A DNA stretch of 21,420 nt from Vermamoeba vermiformis (GCA_045837725.1 JBEWZL010000139.1:1-21420), one strand, 5' to 3'; counted from the first letter of the stretch, positions 7,514 to 19,135 are shown. Made by a program: numbers and translations. Notes: generated from the letters alone by a model not told the origin.

Positions 7514-9975
7514 TTACTGGTCCTCCAAAGCCAGGATTTGCTCGTGTGGCTCCAGCGGAAATTCCGTGTCTTCACCGCTGTCGTTGTGCTCTTCGGTGGT
7601 ATGCGCTGTGTCGTCGATGAACTCCACGATGTCCCCTTCTTCGTTGTGCTCGTCGGCCTGACCACCTTCCAGCAGCTCTTTGTCAATGTCGTAGTTGTCG
7701 AACTCGAGCTCGGGATCGTCATTCAGATTGATCTCGTCCTCAACTTTGTTCTCTTCGACTGGTGCAGGAGTCTCCTTGACCTCTGGCTCGGCTTCTTCGA
7801 GTTTCTTTTCCTCGACAGATGGTGTTGGGATTGGATCCTCACGAGGCGTGGTAGTTGCCGATGAGTTCGTGGATGTTGCGGTAGGTGCCGCTGTTGTGGC
7901 CGGTTTTGAAATGGTGACTTTAGTACCTCCCTTGATTGTGGGTGGCTTGACAACTGAAGGCGATGAAGTCACTGTGGGCGTTGTGACTGCAGTGGTCTTG
8001 GGCTTGGTGACCGAGGACGGTGTTTTCAGCGCAGATTTCGCTGGCGTCGTGGTTGTGCTCGTCGTCTTAGTCTTAGCAGTCGGCGTTGAGATCGTTGTTT
8101 TGGCAGGTGTCTTTGACGGAGTTGCCGAGGACTTGGAAGGAGTCGCCAAGGACTTTGATGGAGTGCTCGCTGGCGTGCTGGCTGTAGCGCGAAAGATTAG
8201 CGCATGTCACGAGCGAATTTGTCGTTAATTGACTTGCCTTTAGATCCAGACTTTGCCTCAGCCAATTGTTTCGTCAACGAAGCAATCTTGGCATCGGCCT
8301 TCTCTTTTTGTTCTTTGACCGTGAGAACTTCTTGCTTGGCTTTGTTAACGACTGCTTTGTTGTTTTTGATCTCTTGTTCGAGCTTCACTTTCACTTGTTG
8401 CAACTCTTGAAGTTGAGCGTTCAAATTCTTGATTTCACTCGTTGATTTTTCACGCGCAGTTCGCAAATCTTCCTCGACTGCACGAACCCTATTTACAATC
8501 TAATTAGCAATGCCTCGACATCGCTGGTTATGACGTACTTGTTCTTCGAATTGACGTTATCACGCTGCTCGCTCTCGTATTTGAGCTGCGCACCACGCAA
8601 CAACTCGTTCTTGTTTGAAATCTCCGTGCGCAAGTTAGCAATGGTCTGTTTCATCTCTTCGATGCTCGTCTTCTGGTCCATGTAGTCGTTGTCCCATTGA
8701 ATCTTGTCGCTCCTAAAACACTATATTAGCGTCACGTACAACAACACACTTGTGGCTTAGCTCACCTGACTTCGTTCAACTGGCCCTGCATCTTCTCCAA
8801 CATCAACTTGGCCTTGGCTTGTGTGTCAAGTAAATCTTGCTTGGTCGTGTTGTGCGCGAGAACTTCCATCTCGTACTTGGTCTTAGTCGAGTCCAGCTCT
8901 TGTTTCAAGGCTTGATTGTTCAGTTTCAACGTGTTCACTTGGTTGATTTGCTCGTTCAATTGCAAGTTCAAATTACCAATCTCGCGTTGATTGGCCTGCA
9001 ACAATACTGTTAGATATCGTACTTTGTACATTATTATAATATTGGTATGATACCCGCTCATTGTGAGGAAAAGTGTCGGATCCAATCAAAAAAAAGACAT
9101 GCGCATAATTACTCAAAGACATGACAACACGTACCGTGACAGTCGTCTGCAAAGATTGAATTTGCACGTCGGATTCACGCTGCACTTGTTTGAGTTGTTG
9201 AATTTCTTGGTTCTGTCTGTTGGTTTGTGAACGCAGGACTTCTGTTTGCGCTTTTTCTTCGTCTAATAGCAGTTGTGTTTTCTGTTTAATAGATCAATAT
9301 CATTAGTATTTAAACCGCCAAACTAAAGGCCTTGCGACGTACTTCTAAATTCATTTTGAAGGATCTAGCTTGCGCTTCGGCCATTTCGAGCAGCTGTTTC
9401 TTATGCTGAATATCGGTGTTTAATTTGTTATTTTCCAATTTCAAGGTCTCAATCAGCTTGATCTGCTCGTTGAATTTGTCTGATAAGGCTTGCTTGTCGT
9501 CTTGGAGTTGCTAACAAACGAAAAATTCAGATCGAGTTCCGAAACAACGATAAAAATCTCATATTGATGTTACCTTATTTAATTGTTGTTGTTGATTGAA
9601 GTGACCCTCCATTTGAGTCGCTTTTTGCCGCGCGATAGTCAAATCCGTGTTCAATCTTTCATTTTCAGCTTTTAAAGTATTGTTTGTCTTGACTTGCGAA
9701 TCTAGTTTTGTGTTTATTTCGAAGAGTTGATTTTTCAATGCCTGTATAATTAAATTGGATTTTAATTATTTTTTCCGGATTCGGATTTCACGCTGGCTCG
9801 CTAATTACAGCGAAACATTTACCTCATTATTTCTCAATAATTCACTACTATTAGAGGAGCTCGCACTTGTTGGCGTGGATTGATTACTTGACGGGTTTTC
9901 AGCTTGGTTTTGCGCGATCGTTGCGTTCAACTTGGCAAAAACAGGGGCCTTTGCATTTCCACCGAACATAGACAT
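7514..9975 (-). CDS. Long coiled-coil protein with basic TP-rich and acidic tail
   Basis: Eight exons: 9975-9823, 9741-9574, 9510-9343, 9281-9135, 8995-8766, 8712-8539, 8488-8238, 8181-7514; 652 residues, all junctions in frame. Residues 1-51 are a Ser/Asn-rich head with an FGG motif near the start. About 52-430 is nearly continuous coiled coil (Leu/Ile heptads, Gln/Asn/Glu/Lys-rich, no Pro). Exons 2, 3 and 5 repeat one pattern: TLKAENERLNTDL, TLKLENNKLNTDI, TLKLNNQALKQEL. The last exon encodes a Lys/Thr/Ser/Pro-rich basic region with repeated TPSK motifs (about 431-543), then an acidic tail rich in Glu/Asp ending LEPHEQILALEDQ. It resembles cytoskeletal or scaffold proteins, and the basic TP-rich part might bind microtubules or be phosphorylated, but no named family is recognised. 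The gene is transcribed away from the SPPL3-like gene across a short shared upstream region. Confidence 0.82.
8182..8237 (-). other. GC-AG intron in the coiled-coil gene
   Basis: The only way to join exon 7 (ending at 8238) in frame to the TPSK-rich last exon (from 8181) uses a GC donor, AAAG|GCAAGTC, with a GCTAATC branch-like site and CTACAG acceptor. The 56-nt intron is phase 1. Apart from the C the donor is a perfect consensus, as is usual for GC-AG introns. Confidence 0.75.
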
Positions 9976-10211
9976 CTTGAATATAATAATGCAATAGTGG
10001 AACTGCAGCAAAATAAAATTAAAGAAAATCTTTCGATTCAATTTCTGCCAAGATTTTGGCGCAGTTTTTCCTGCGACGTTTTTTTCGGCTGCAGACTTTG
10101 AGAAAGTTTATTAGTATTATTTATGTATTGTATATACCACGTGTAAATATTTGTGGGTTTATTAAGTCCATGCTTGTCTAATCTCGACCGATAGTTAGCA
10201 CGTTAACAGAG
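9976..10211. promoter_or_regulatory. Shared upstream region of the coiled-coil and SPPL3-like genes
   Basis: A 236-bp interval separates two divergent start codons, so both promoters must lie here or overlap the 5' ends. It contains an E2F-like TTTGGCGC (10055-10062), a TATATA run directly followed by a CACGTG box (10138-10143), and AT-rich flanks. Promoter location is inferred from gene layout; motif function is not shown. Confidence 0.4.
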
Positions 10212-11963
10212 ATGGGGATCTTGTAAGAATTAATAGCAAATAATAGCGACAATATTTTACAACAATTTATATTGGAAATAATAATACAATTTAAGCACCG
10301 TGGTATTGCAATCTAATTTGTTTTTTGACAGGAGCCAACTATTTGACCCGAGTTCACTATTAATATTAGCCACCGCATTATTTGTAATGTGGTATGGCTC
10401 AAAACGATCGAAATCATCGCCGTTGGAATCATCTGAAGTGCAAGAAGAAGCAGGAGGTAAATTTCTACGCTCTTTCAATTCGCTATTCCGCAGTTCTAGC
10501 TCGTATTATTATACTATAATGTATTTATAATATATATTAATATTATTTTTATTTTGCAATGCTTAGGCGAAGAAAATACCTCGATCCAATTAAGACAAGC
10601 AATTATTATGCCTGTACTAGGCTCAGTATCACTGGTGGTCCTATTTTATTTTTTAAATATTATCTATTGGCTGCTTGTGGTAATATTAGGCCTCGCTGTA
10701 TTTTTCTCCATGATCTACGTTTGGCAACCGATCGTGGATGGCATAATCAAAGATATTTTGCATCGTGAGCCGAGGAAGTTCAAGTAAGATTATTATTAAT
10801 TGGTATGTCACGTCTAATCATTTGTTTCAGCATTTTGTTGCGTTGGTGTGATCCAACGCCGATCTCCACACTTATCGCGATGTTTTTTTCGCTTATAATG
10901 GTCGTATTATGGATTGTCACGAACAATTGGGCCGTCATTGACTGTAAGTACATAATTACACCAATAATATCGATACTAACAGTCACAGTCCTGGCTATTT
11001 GCAACGGCATTGCCTCGTTGTCCTTCATGCGCATTCCGAACTTGAAAATTGCTTCGATCTTGTTGGGCCTGTTCTTCGTCTACGATATATTCTGGGTGTT
11101 TTTCTCGCACTTGATTTTCAAAGAGAGTGTCATGTAAGTTGACTTCAGAGTTCAAAAAGTATTGCACGCCGGATCTGACATTCAATGCTAGGGTGTCGGT
11201 AGCAACGAAGAGCTTGTCACTCGGCTTACCTATTGTTATTAAATATCCCAAGCTAAGCTACTTGTGGAACGCGACAAATTATATCGTAAGTATTCGTGTT
11301 CACTGCACTATTTTCACGAGGCTAATGAATGTTTTAAGGTCATGCCCAATCCATTGAATGAACTCGTCCATCGCTACGTGACATTAGCTGCAAGTGACTA
11401 TACGATCAGCTGGTTCTTAATAGGCATGGGTGATATAGTACGTGTCACGTGGTATCTTTGAAGCAATTTTACTGACCAGCGCTAGATTTTACCAGGCGTG
11501 TGGATCAATTTCTTGTATCGACTCGACGATCGCATGGGCAAGTCATGGAAGAGCGGGTATTTCTTGACGGGCATGGTCGGATACACCTTCGGAATGTTTG
11601 CCACTCAAATCGCTGTGTTTTTGATGCGCCAAGGCCAACCAGCCTTACTTTATCTCGGTAAGTCTATTATTACACTGCTGTAGTCGTCATTAACACGGAT
11701 TAGTGCCGTTCATCTTGGTGCCCGTCACGATCCAAGCTCGGATCAAAAAAGAACTGCACATTTTGTGGCAAGGCATGTCGTACTTCGATGAACAAGAAGA
11801 TCGACAAGATTTGATGGAACAAGGCGAGTTGAACGATAACGACGAGAAGCTTGTGTTTTTAGTGAAAAGACCTGAACTCGAAAAGAAGCACAACGAAGAG
11901 GACGAAGGTACCGCCTTGCCTGGCATTCAGTTAGAAGACGAGGATAACATGCACGAGGAATAA
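10212..11963 (+). CDS. SPPL3: SPPL3-like intramembrane aspartyl protease (GxGD family)
   Basis: Multi-pass aspartyl protease that cuts type II membrane proteins; animal SPPL3 acts in the Golgi on glycosyltransferases. Exons: 10212-10222, 10332-10456, 10567-10783, 10831-11133, 11192-11285, 11339-11437, 11486-11657, 11704-11963; 426 residues, all in frame. Catalytic motifs are intact: FFVYDIFWVF with YD at 202-203, LIGMGDI with GMGD at 279-282, and QPALLYL at 334-340. No PA-type luminal domain is present, and the text around YD (RIPNLKIAS, VFFSHLIF, VMVSVATK) is closest to SPPL3 rather than SPPL2 or SPP. The tail is acidic and cytosolic-looking, with no KKXX end. The start is an 11-nt first exon (ATGGGGATCTT) chosen because it splices in phase to the first membrane-segment exon. 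The gene converges on the F-box/ARM gene, with stops 102 bp apart. Confidence 0.92.
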
Positions 11964-12029
11964 CTCTTAGTCCTAATTCTAATGCAAAACATTTGATTGC
12001 GGATTGTTTTATGTACAAAGTTGGGTTGT

Positions 12030-12035
12030 AATAAA
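12030..12035 (+). terminator. Polyadenylation signal of the SPPL3-like gene
   Basis: AATAAA 67 nt after the stop, just before the end of the convergent F-box/ARM gene. The two 3' UTRs probably overlap. Confidence 0.6.
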
Positions 12036-12065
12036 TAGTTTTTGAGTTGTAATTACAAAGCGTTT

Positions 12066-15000
12066 TCAAGCTCCCTGCGACAATTGTAGCGTTCTCGTCG
12101 TATTTCTCGCCGTTCTATCGGTAGCTTCTTCAATGTTCTTTTTGTATAGCGATAAGAAGTGCACGACGCGAGGGTGCGTGACTTTTTCCAAAATGACAAG
12201 CAAAGCCGGATCTAAGTACGCAGGAACTGTCTGGCCCGATTCTACAATACCAATATTAGCACCATATGGTACCACAGAAACGATTATACCTTTGTGGGTG
12301 ATCTTGGCTAACAACCAAGCTGCAAGCAAGTTAAACTCGACGACATCCGTTTCGAACAAGTGGACGTAATGAGGTCTTAAGGACTGCACCACGAGTGACC
12401 ATTTGACATCGAGTGGAACTTCTTCGGTGAACTGCACCAGTGAACTTAGGTACTTGGGCTCGAGTTTAGCTGCTAGTCCTGTTAGTACGAATGTAGGTTT
12501 TTTCAGGCTGAGGTTTACCTGTAGCATTAAAGTATGACAAGCAAAGCACGCCTCTAAATCGAGACTCGGGAGGCACTAATCGACTTTCAGCCCAAAATTT
12601 GACGCGCTTGAGGACTTTTTGTTTCTTCACCAACTTCTGACGAATGAACTCTAGACCAAAAAATTTCGTTATAATCTCATCTAATAGGCATAACAATTGC
12701 GATTAGAGGTACCTAGTCTCGCCAATGGTGTCAAAATTGATATGGCCCATGACGCTCTTTTCGGCGTTGAAGTCACGGACAAGTGTTGCAGCGCACTCAA
12801 CGCGAGATTCACGAGCTGTTTGGCGTCGTAGTAAAAATGAATAGTGACGTTCTTGTCCGACAAATTGAAGAAAAGTGTCGCCAATAAGAACTTCAAATCA
12901 TCGGAGTTCAGTTTGTCGTTCAACATGAAGATGATTTGTTCCACCAACTTGAACAAAATATTCTGCGGCAAATTCATCACTGGCCAATGCCATCAATATT
13001 AATATCGATTATAATAATGCTTATTATTTACTACGTACCCCACACGCAATGTTTCCAAAAATCAACGCACGCCTCTTTCACTTTTTGCGTGAAACTCAAA
13101 ATTTCTATCAAGTAATCAAAATGAGGCGTAACATTGGCTATACATCGGTCACGGAGAGCTTCTATATCAGCATTAATATGAGTGGTATAATATGACTTTG
13201 AAATAATCTTACGGTTGGTTGACGGCATCGAGACGACCATGCAGTCGGCCAAGATGAGCAGTGAATACAGCACAGCCCTGACTGGTGCTATCCGAAAGAA
13301 GGCCAACATCACTTCGAGGCCGCCAAGCTCGATAAATTTAGCTGCGTTGGATTCTAATGGGATTGTTAGAGATAGTTTTGGAGTCTCGAAGTGCGGGGTT
13401 GCACGTACCTATTTGCGTCAATTTTGACAGTGCCCGAACAATCTGCTCTCTATTTTCAAAGCTTTTTTCTTTTTGCAGCAAGTCTATGAGCGATTTAATC
13501 GTTTTTGAACTGCCGACCACGCCCAGCGTTTGTTCTACGAATATTTTGTTAAACAATTGTAACGGATGCAGGTATCAACATTGACGTACCATTTCTAGTC
13601 GATAAATATATAATACATCCTATGCCTAGTTTAAAATCATATTTTACAAGTTCTAGAAATGCGTCCACGCCGTTGGCTTCAATAATTGTGTCGTGCTCTG
13701 AAAAAAATTATTGAATTAGATTTCCGGAAAATTATTCGTTTAAATTATACGTACCTCCACATCTAATAAAATTCCATAATATACATGCTGCATTACGTTT
13801 CAAACTGTCTGCTTTTTGATTGAGCAAGCAATTGATACATTTTTCGATAATTGTACCGCTCTTTAATTGCTTAATTGCTTCGGCTAAAATAACAGAATAT
13901 TATTTGTATATATTTATAATAATTTTGATAATTTAAATTAAGACTTACGTGTTTTAAAATAGCTGAGAATGCCGTACGAATTGATTACTGTTCCAACATT
14001 CATATTTTCATCGTTGACTAGGCCCAGTATTATTTGAATGGTACCTAATTTCACCAAAATCGATTGAAATATGTCTAAATATGGTTATTAATAATTAATG
14101 TACATTTAAGTACTAATTACCTTTTGCGGCAAAACTCATTATGATATGCGTTAGAGCTTTGGGTAATTTGGGATATAGTGTTAATAGACTCTTATTGCCT
14201 ATTATAGTCAACAAAGACTTAAATACACCAATCGCTGTCAGAAAATTCTCTTGTTTTTCTAAACGAATAAAAATTAGATCGAGATCCAGGATCAGTTTGT
14301 CGTCGACAATGATTTTGATTCTTACCGAGGAATACTATTAACTTGAGTATTAAATAGACTATCACGAATTGATCTTGCGCTAAATATTTTCGTAATAACG
14401 AAACGAGAATATTCAACCCGCCAATTTCGATAAACATATGACGCGCTCCTATTAATAAAATTTATAAAAATTAACCTCTATATTACTAGTCAATACTATC
14501 ATAGCAATTAGAATAAGACATGTACGGTTGGTCAAGAAATTTTAAAAATATTACCTTGTATTGATTCCAAAACGGTGTCTGTGTTCTTCTTAAACGGCAC
14601 ACAATGCGATAAGTCTTTTAATATAGTCAATGTGTCTTGCGCGGATTGGTCCTCGAGCAATAATTTCAATTTTTCAATCACCAGATCGTCGGAAGAGTTG
14701 ATCCGCAGGAAATTCTCCTTGCTGTGTCGTTTTTTGTATTCTTCAAGCCAAGATCTATTTTAAACATAATAATTTAATGTATTATATTGAAATAGGTGAA
14801 TTATCTTGGGGCGGGATAATAAACGCACAAAATTTTGGATTTGGTTCAGCGAAAATAACGTGCATAATTATTATTTGTAAATTCTACTTTGAGGTTATAT
14901 TAAATACAACAATAGCGCTGTATTTGCTAAAGTCTCGAATTTGCAAACTAAATCAAAATAAAAAATAAGTACATCCAAAATTTACAAAATTAGAGGGCTT

Positions 15001-15283
15001 TTAAATGCGCTCAGCACGTATTAAAAAACTAAAGAAAATATTTAAGAGAATTATTTATGAAAATATAACGGTCAAAACCTTACCTCTCCGGCATCAGGGC
15101 TAACTCGTAATCATCAAGGCCCCACCGCGTACTATATAAGCTTCGCCATTTAGCGTTCGGCAAACTGACTATTAAGTGACGCAATTTGCCGCTAACTTGT
15201 GACAGGTTTAGCAAATCTGTTGCACGATCAACTTGTTCTATGATCCAAAGGACTAACTCATTCGGCAGCTGAGTAAAATCCAT
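12066..15283 (-). CDS. F-box protein with armadillo repeats
   Basis: Probably an SCF ubiquitin-ligase substrate adaptor: the F-box binds Skp1 and the ARM repeats bind the target. Exons: 15283-15084, 14754-14555, 14448-14326, 14258-14121, 14074-13949, 13883-13755, 13697-13590, 13534-13409, 13353-13213, 13161-13039, 12979-12713, 12680-12519, 12478-12066; 751 residues, all in frame. The F-box is at residues 4-50 (LPNELVLWIIEQVDRATDLL, then LRHLIVSLPNAKWRSLY). From about 134 the chain is helical ARM repeats such as IGGLNILVSLLRKY, KRNAACILWNF and IELGGLEVMLAFF. Each of exons 3-10 encodes one repeat (36-47 residues), and introns 2-12 are all phase 1. The C-terminal 140 residues are not assigned. 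The start at 15283 is preferred over an in-frame Met at 15358 because the F-box begins right after it. Which proteins it targets is unknown. Confidence 0.85.
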
Positions 15284-15406
15284 ATTGAAGGTGAATTTAT
15301 ATTCGCAACATGTGGTGACTTGATTAAATAATCGCGAGTGAATTAAAAGAAACCACAAGATTTGAATTGACCTTCCTATTTAGGCAATCGTACCGAAAAA
15401 ATATGT

Positions 15407-15412
15407 TTTATT
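15407..15412 (-). terminator. Possible polyadenylation signal of the ATPase gene
   Basis: AATAAA on the minus strand about 85 nt beyond the ATPase stop (15496), in the 212-bp spacer before the F-box/ARM gene on the same strand. Confidence 0.4.
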
Positions 15413-15495
15413 TTGCAATGAGAAGCACGTAACAAGCGTTGAGATTGTTCGTTGCCATAAAATGAAAAAAGTAAAATAAAAAATGCACGCGCGGG

Positions 15496-18400
15496 TCATA
15501 ATTTTTGCATGGTGGATCTTTTGATAAATTTGTAAGTCTCGCTAAGCACGAAAAAGACGATTAAGCATACCATGACAACGACCCACTCGAGGCCAATGCC
15601 AACGTGCTTGAAAACAGCCGTGTTAACGACAGGGATGTAGAGCGTTGGGACTGTAAGAGCCATGCCAGCAAGGACCGTCCAGAACAGCAATTTGTTCTTC
15701 CACAACTTCATGCGCCAAATAGGCTTGCGGAAGTGCTTGCAATTGAATGCCTGGAGGAGGATAAGCAGCGACATGGTGATGAAGGCAGTAGATCGGGATC
15801 GGTAGACTGGTTCACAATCGATCGAGTCATCAGAGACGATGTTGCAGTTCTGGCCCACGAGACCGTCATAGAATATATTGAGCACGAATAAAAATGCACC
15901 CAAAGATAATCCGCCCATAATAGAGCCATAGACTAGAATGTCCATGATGACCTCTTTGGTGAACAGTTTGTTGCGCTTAGACGGAGGTTGCTGCATGATT
16001 TTCTTGTCTGCTGGCTCCACACCGAGACCTAGCGCTGGAGGAGTGCTATAAACACGTTAGTAGATGACACGTAATAGTAATTTAAGTTGCTTTACCTGGT
16101 GATCATGTTGAGCCACAAGATCTCGAGCGGCGACATGACGTAAACACTGCGCTCATTCATGTCTTGCACTACGAGACCAATAACAAGGGCTATGACTTCT
16201 GCAACATTGCCAGACATCAGGTGAATAATGAACTTGGTAATGTTGCTCAAAATTCGACGACCTTCCTTGATAGCCACGACGATGGTAGCGAAGTTATCGT
16301 CAGTGAGCACGATGTCAGCCGCTTGTTTCGCGACATCACTGCCGTTCATGCCCATGGCAATGCCGACGTCAGCTTGTTTCAGAGCAGGAGCGTCATTGAC
16401 TCCATCACCAGTCATCGCCACTAACTTGCCACGACGGTGCAAAGCTTCAATAAGCTTCACTTTTGATGTTGGACTGCAGCGTGCAATGACGTGTGGGAGC
16501 TCTTCAATGCCATCGATTTGTTCATCGTCCATTGCATCAAAGTCGGTTGCGACCATGACTAGATCATTGGACTTTGGTTCGTCTTCCACGATACTAACTG
16601 CGCGGGCAATGGCAGCTGCAGTCTTGGGATGATCACCAGTGGCCATGTGCACCATTATACCTGCACCGTGGCACAACTCAACGGAGCCTTTTGATTCTAC
16701 CAAAGCACGTCAGAAAATGGGAAACAAAAAGAGCTGTAAATTTTACCTTCTCGAGGTGGGTCGTAGATGCCAAGCAGACCAAGATAAGTCATTTCAGGTG
16801 CATTTTCAATGGCTTGGCGGGGAGCACGAGGATCAGCAATTGAGGGAGCGTACGCCAGTGACAACACACGCTGCGCAGAACGAGGTTAATACGAGGATGT
16901 GATGCACGCAAGTTACTTACTAGACCATCAGCGCTCATTGCCTGCAAGTTCTCTTCCACTTGTGGCTTGAATTCACTTGTCATCGGCACGCGCTCATTGC
17001 CTCGCTGGACGTACTTGCAGCAACTTAACACGACTTCAGTGGCACCCTTCATGAACACCATATTAGTGCCTTCTTTACCGTACACGACCGCCATTCTTTT
17101 TAAAGCTGAGTCGAAGGGATGTCCATTCACCAACGAATATCCTTCAGCCAATAAATCACTCTTGAAGATCTGGTGGTCAACACCGAGCATTAACAATGCA
17201 ATCTAAAGTAATTAGTGAACAAACACTTTTTTGACAACAAGTTTTGTCTTACTTCAGTGGGATCACCAATAGCCTTCAATCCAGCACCACTGCCTGTTTC
17301 AATGTCTGCCTCACGCTCAGGCTCGCCTCGTCCTTGATCGTTTTCTTTTTCTTCCGAGTTACGGCGCAACATAGCACTGTTACACAGCACGCACGTGTCC
17401 AAGATCAAGCGCAAGTGCTCGTCATCTTTGTTTAACGTGCCCTTGCTCTCCTCTTGTACTGAAATCAGTTCGCCTTCGGTAGACCACACTTGTTTCACGA
17501 CCATCTTGGCTTGGGTTAGCGTGCCAGTCTTGTCCGTGCAAATGTTCGTGATTGATCCGAGCGACTCCAGCGCATTTAAACGGCGTACAAGTGCCTTCTG
17601 CTTGGCCATAGACTTGACACCGATAGCCATAGTAAGCGTGACTACTGCCACGAGACCCTCGGGGATGATTGCAATGCCAAGGGCGATAGCGTACAGAATT
17701 ACTTCAGTTTGCAAATCAAACTTGTTGGCAGCAAATACCACGACAGCCAGAACGCACGCGATGCCGAACAAAATGTAGGCCATGATGTCGAGTCTGGATC
17801 CGAGTTATTTCAATCACGCAATCAATTTTGTCTTACCTCTTTTGCAATTTTGTTTTGCTCTTGAAACCCTTTCCAGCGACAGCTTTAGCAATGCCTCCGA
17901 TCTGAGTCGACATGCCCGTTGCAATTACAACGCCTGTGATACATTAATGCGGGGTCCCTTAAAAGATTCTGTCGTGTCGTACCTTTGCCTCGACCCTGCG
18001 TCACAATAGTGCTCATGTACGCCATGTTCTTTCTGTCGCCAAGAGGGATTGTTTCGCCAGCGAATGGTTCGACACTGTGCACAAAAAAAAGGTGCGTAAA
18101 TGGGCGGATCTGTTGGGGTTTCCTAAGAGATTCACTTACGACTTCTCAACGGGTTCGCTTTCGCCAGTGAGCATTGCCTCGTCGACTTTTAAATTCAGCG
18201 CTTCAATGAGTCGCATGTCAGCACCGATCACATCTCCTGCATCCATGGTTACGATGTCGCCTGGAACAATTTTGTTCGTAGAAACCTCAATAACTTGACC
18301 CCCGCGTATAACCTATTGCAAAATAAGTAAATCCAGCAAACGCAAATTACGCACTCCGATTTTGGCTCACACATCGGTAACTTACTTTAGCTGTCGGCGA

Positions 18401-19008
18401 AGACAATTTGCGCAATGAAGCCATAGTCTTCTCGCTCTTGAACTCTTGGAAGAAGCCAATTAAGATATTGGCGACAATTACAAACAGCACCACGCCTAAA
18501 ATTAGATCACGTCACAAATTTGAAAGGGAAATTATTGAAAAGGAAAAGATTACCTGTTTCAATCCATTGTTCAGTCACGATTGATAATACCGCTGCGATC
18601 AGCAGAATAATTGTCAAACCATTCACAGAGTGTCTTAGCAATAAAATAAAAGGATTCACCTAAAAAGGAATTGGAATTGATAAGCTTTCAATCCATAAAT
18701 TAATAAATATTACGTACGCCTCCTTCTCCCTTCAATTGATTGTCTCCATACTGAGCGAGTCTTTTCGTCGCTTCTTCGTCGCCTAATCCGTCGATCGAAG
18801 TTTCGAACTTTTGAAGAACTTGTTCGTACGTGTCACAGTGATAGGGTGGTTGCTCCACGGTCTTGTTCTTGTCCTTTTTCTTGCCTTTCTTCTTCTTCTT
18901 GCTTGCAGGACTCACTGGTGCTCGTGGTTCAGACGGTGCGAGCGGCACGGGCAGATCGCCTAACTCGAGCTGCTCTCTTGATAGTTCACTTGAGCTGTTG
19001 CTGTCCAT
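15496..19008 (-). CDS. ENA1: ENA-type P-type IID Na+/K+-transporting ATPase
   Basis: ATP-driven cation pump; fungal ENA enzymes export Na+ or K+ at high salt or pH. Exons: 19008-18718, 18659-18554, 18495-18386, 18312-18140, 18074-17983, 17933-17837, 17793-17253, 17202-16921, 16870-16747, 16696-16096, 16045-15496; 988 residues, all junctions in frame. Visible motifs: actuator TGES (218-221), M4 IPEGL (333-337), phosphorylation site DKTGTLTQ with Asp377, KGATE in the nucleotide domain, TGDHPKT (625-631) and TGDGVND (701-707). About ten membrane segments fit the hydrophobic blocks. [31 protein letters not shown] and [12 protein letters not shown] followed by STPPALGLG are characteristic of the IID group rather than animal Na,K-ATPase or SERCA. 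The cytosolic N-terminus has a very basic tract ([13 protein letters not shown]), and an acidic, Asn/Gln-containing insert lies before GDPTE. It looks complete and functional; the ion it prefers cannot be read from the sequence. Confidence 0.93.
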
Positions 19009-19135
19009 AACAATCTAATATAATTGATATTGAATAACTGTCGCGACAGCACCAGTGCCCCTGGGCAAAAAGCACAGCTGGAAATTTCAGAGCATAGTTT
19101 GTAGGTTTCGTTCAATTCCACATAAACGCGCAGTG

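Noticed and set aside
7695-8228. 177-residue plus-strand open frame
   Set aside because: Antisense shadow of the low-complexity last exon of the coiled-coil gene; no motif and no start context.
14777-14968. Plus-strand open frame inside intron 1 of the F-box/ARM gene
   Set aside because: AT-rich intronic sequence on the opposite strand, no motif, no splice-compatible partners.
15284-15358. Upstream in-frame Met for the F-box gene
   Set aside because: The added 25 residues show no conservation pattern; the F-box begins immediately after the Met at 15283.
15496-19008. Animal-type Na,K-ATPase alpha subunit
   Set aside because: Motifs around [23 protein letters not shown] and STPPALGLG follow the IID (ENA) group, not the Na,K-ATPase (IIC) group.
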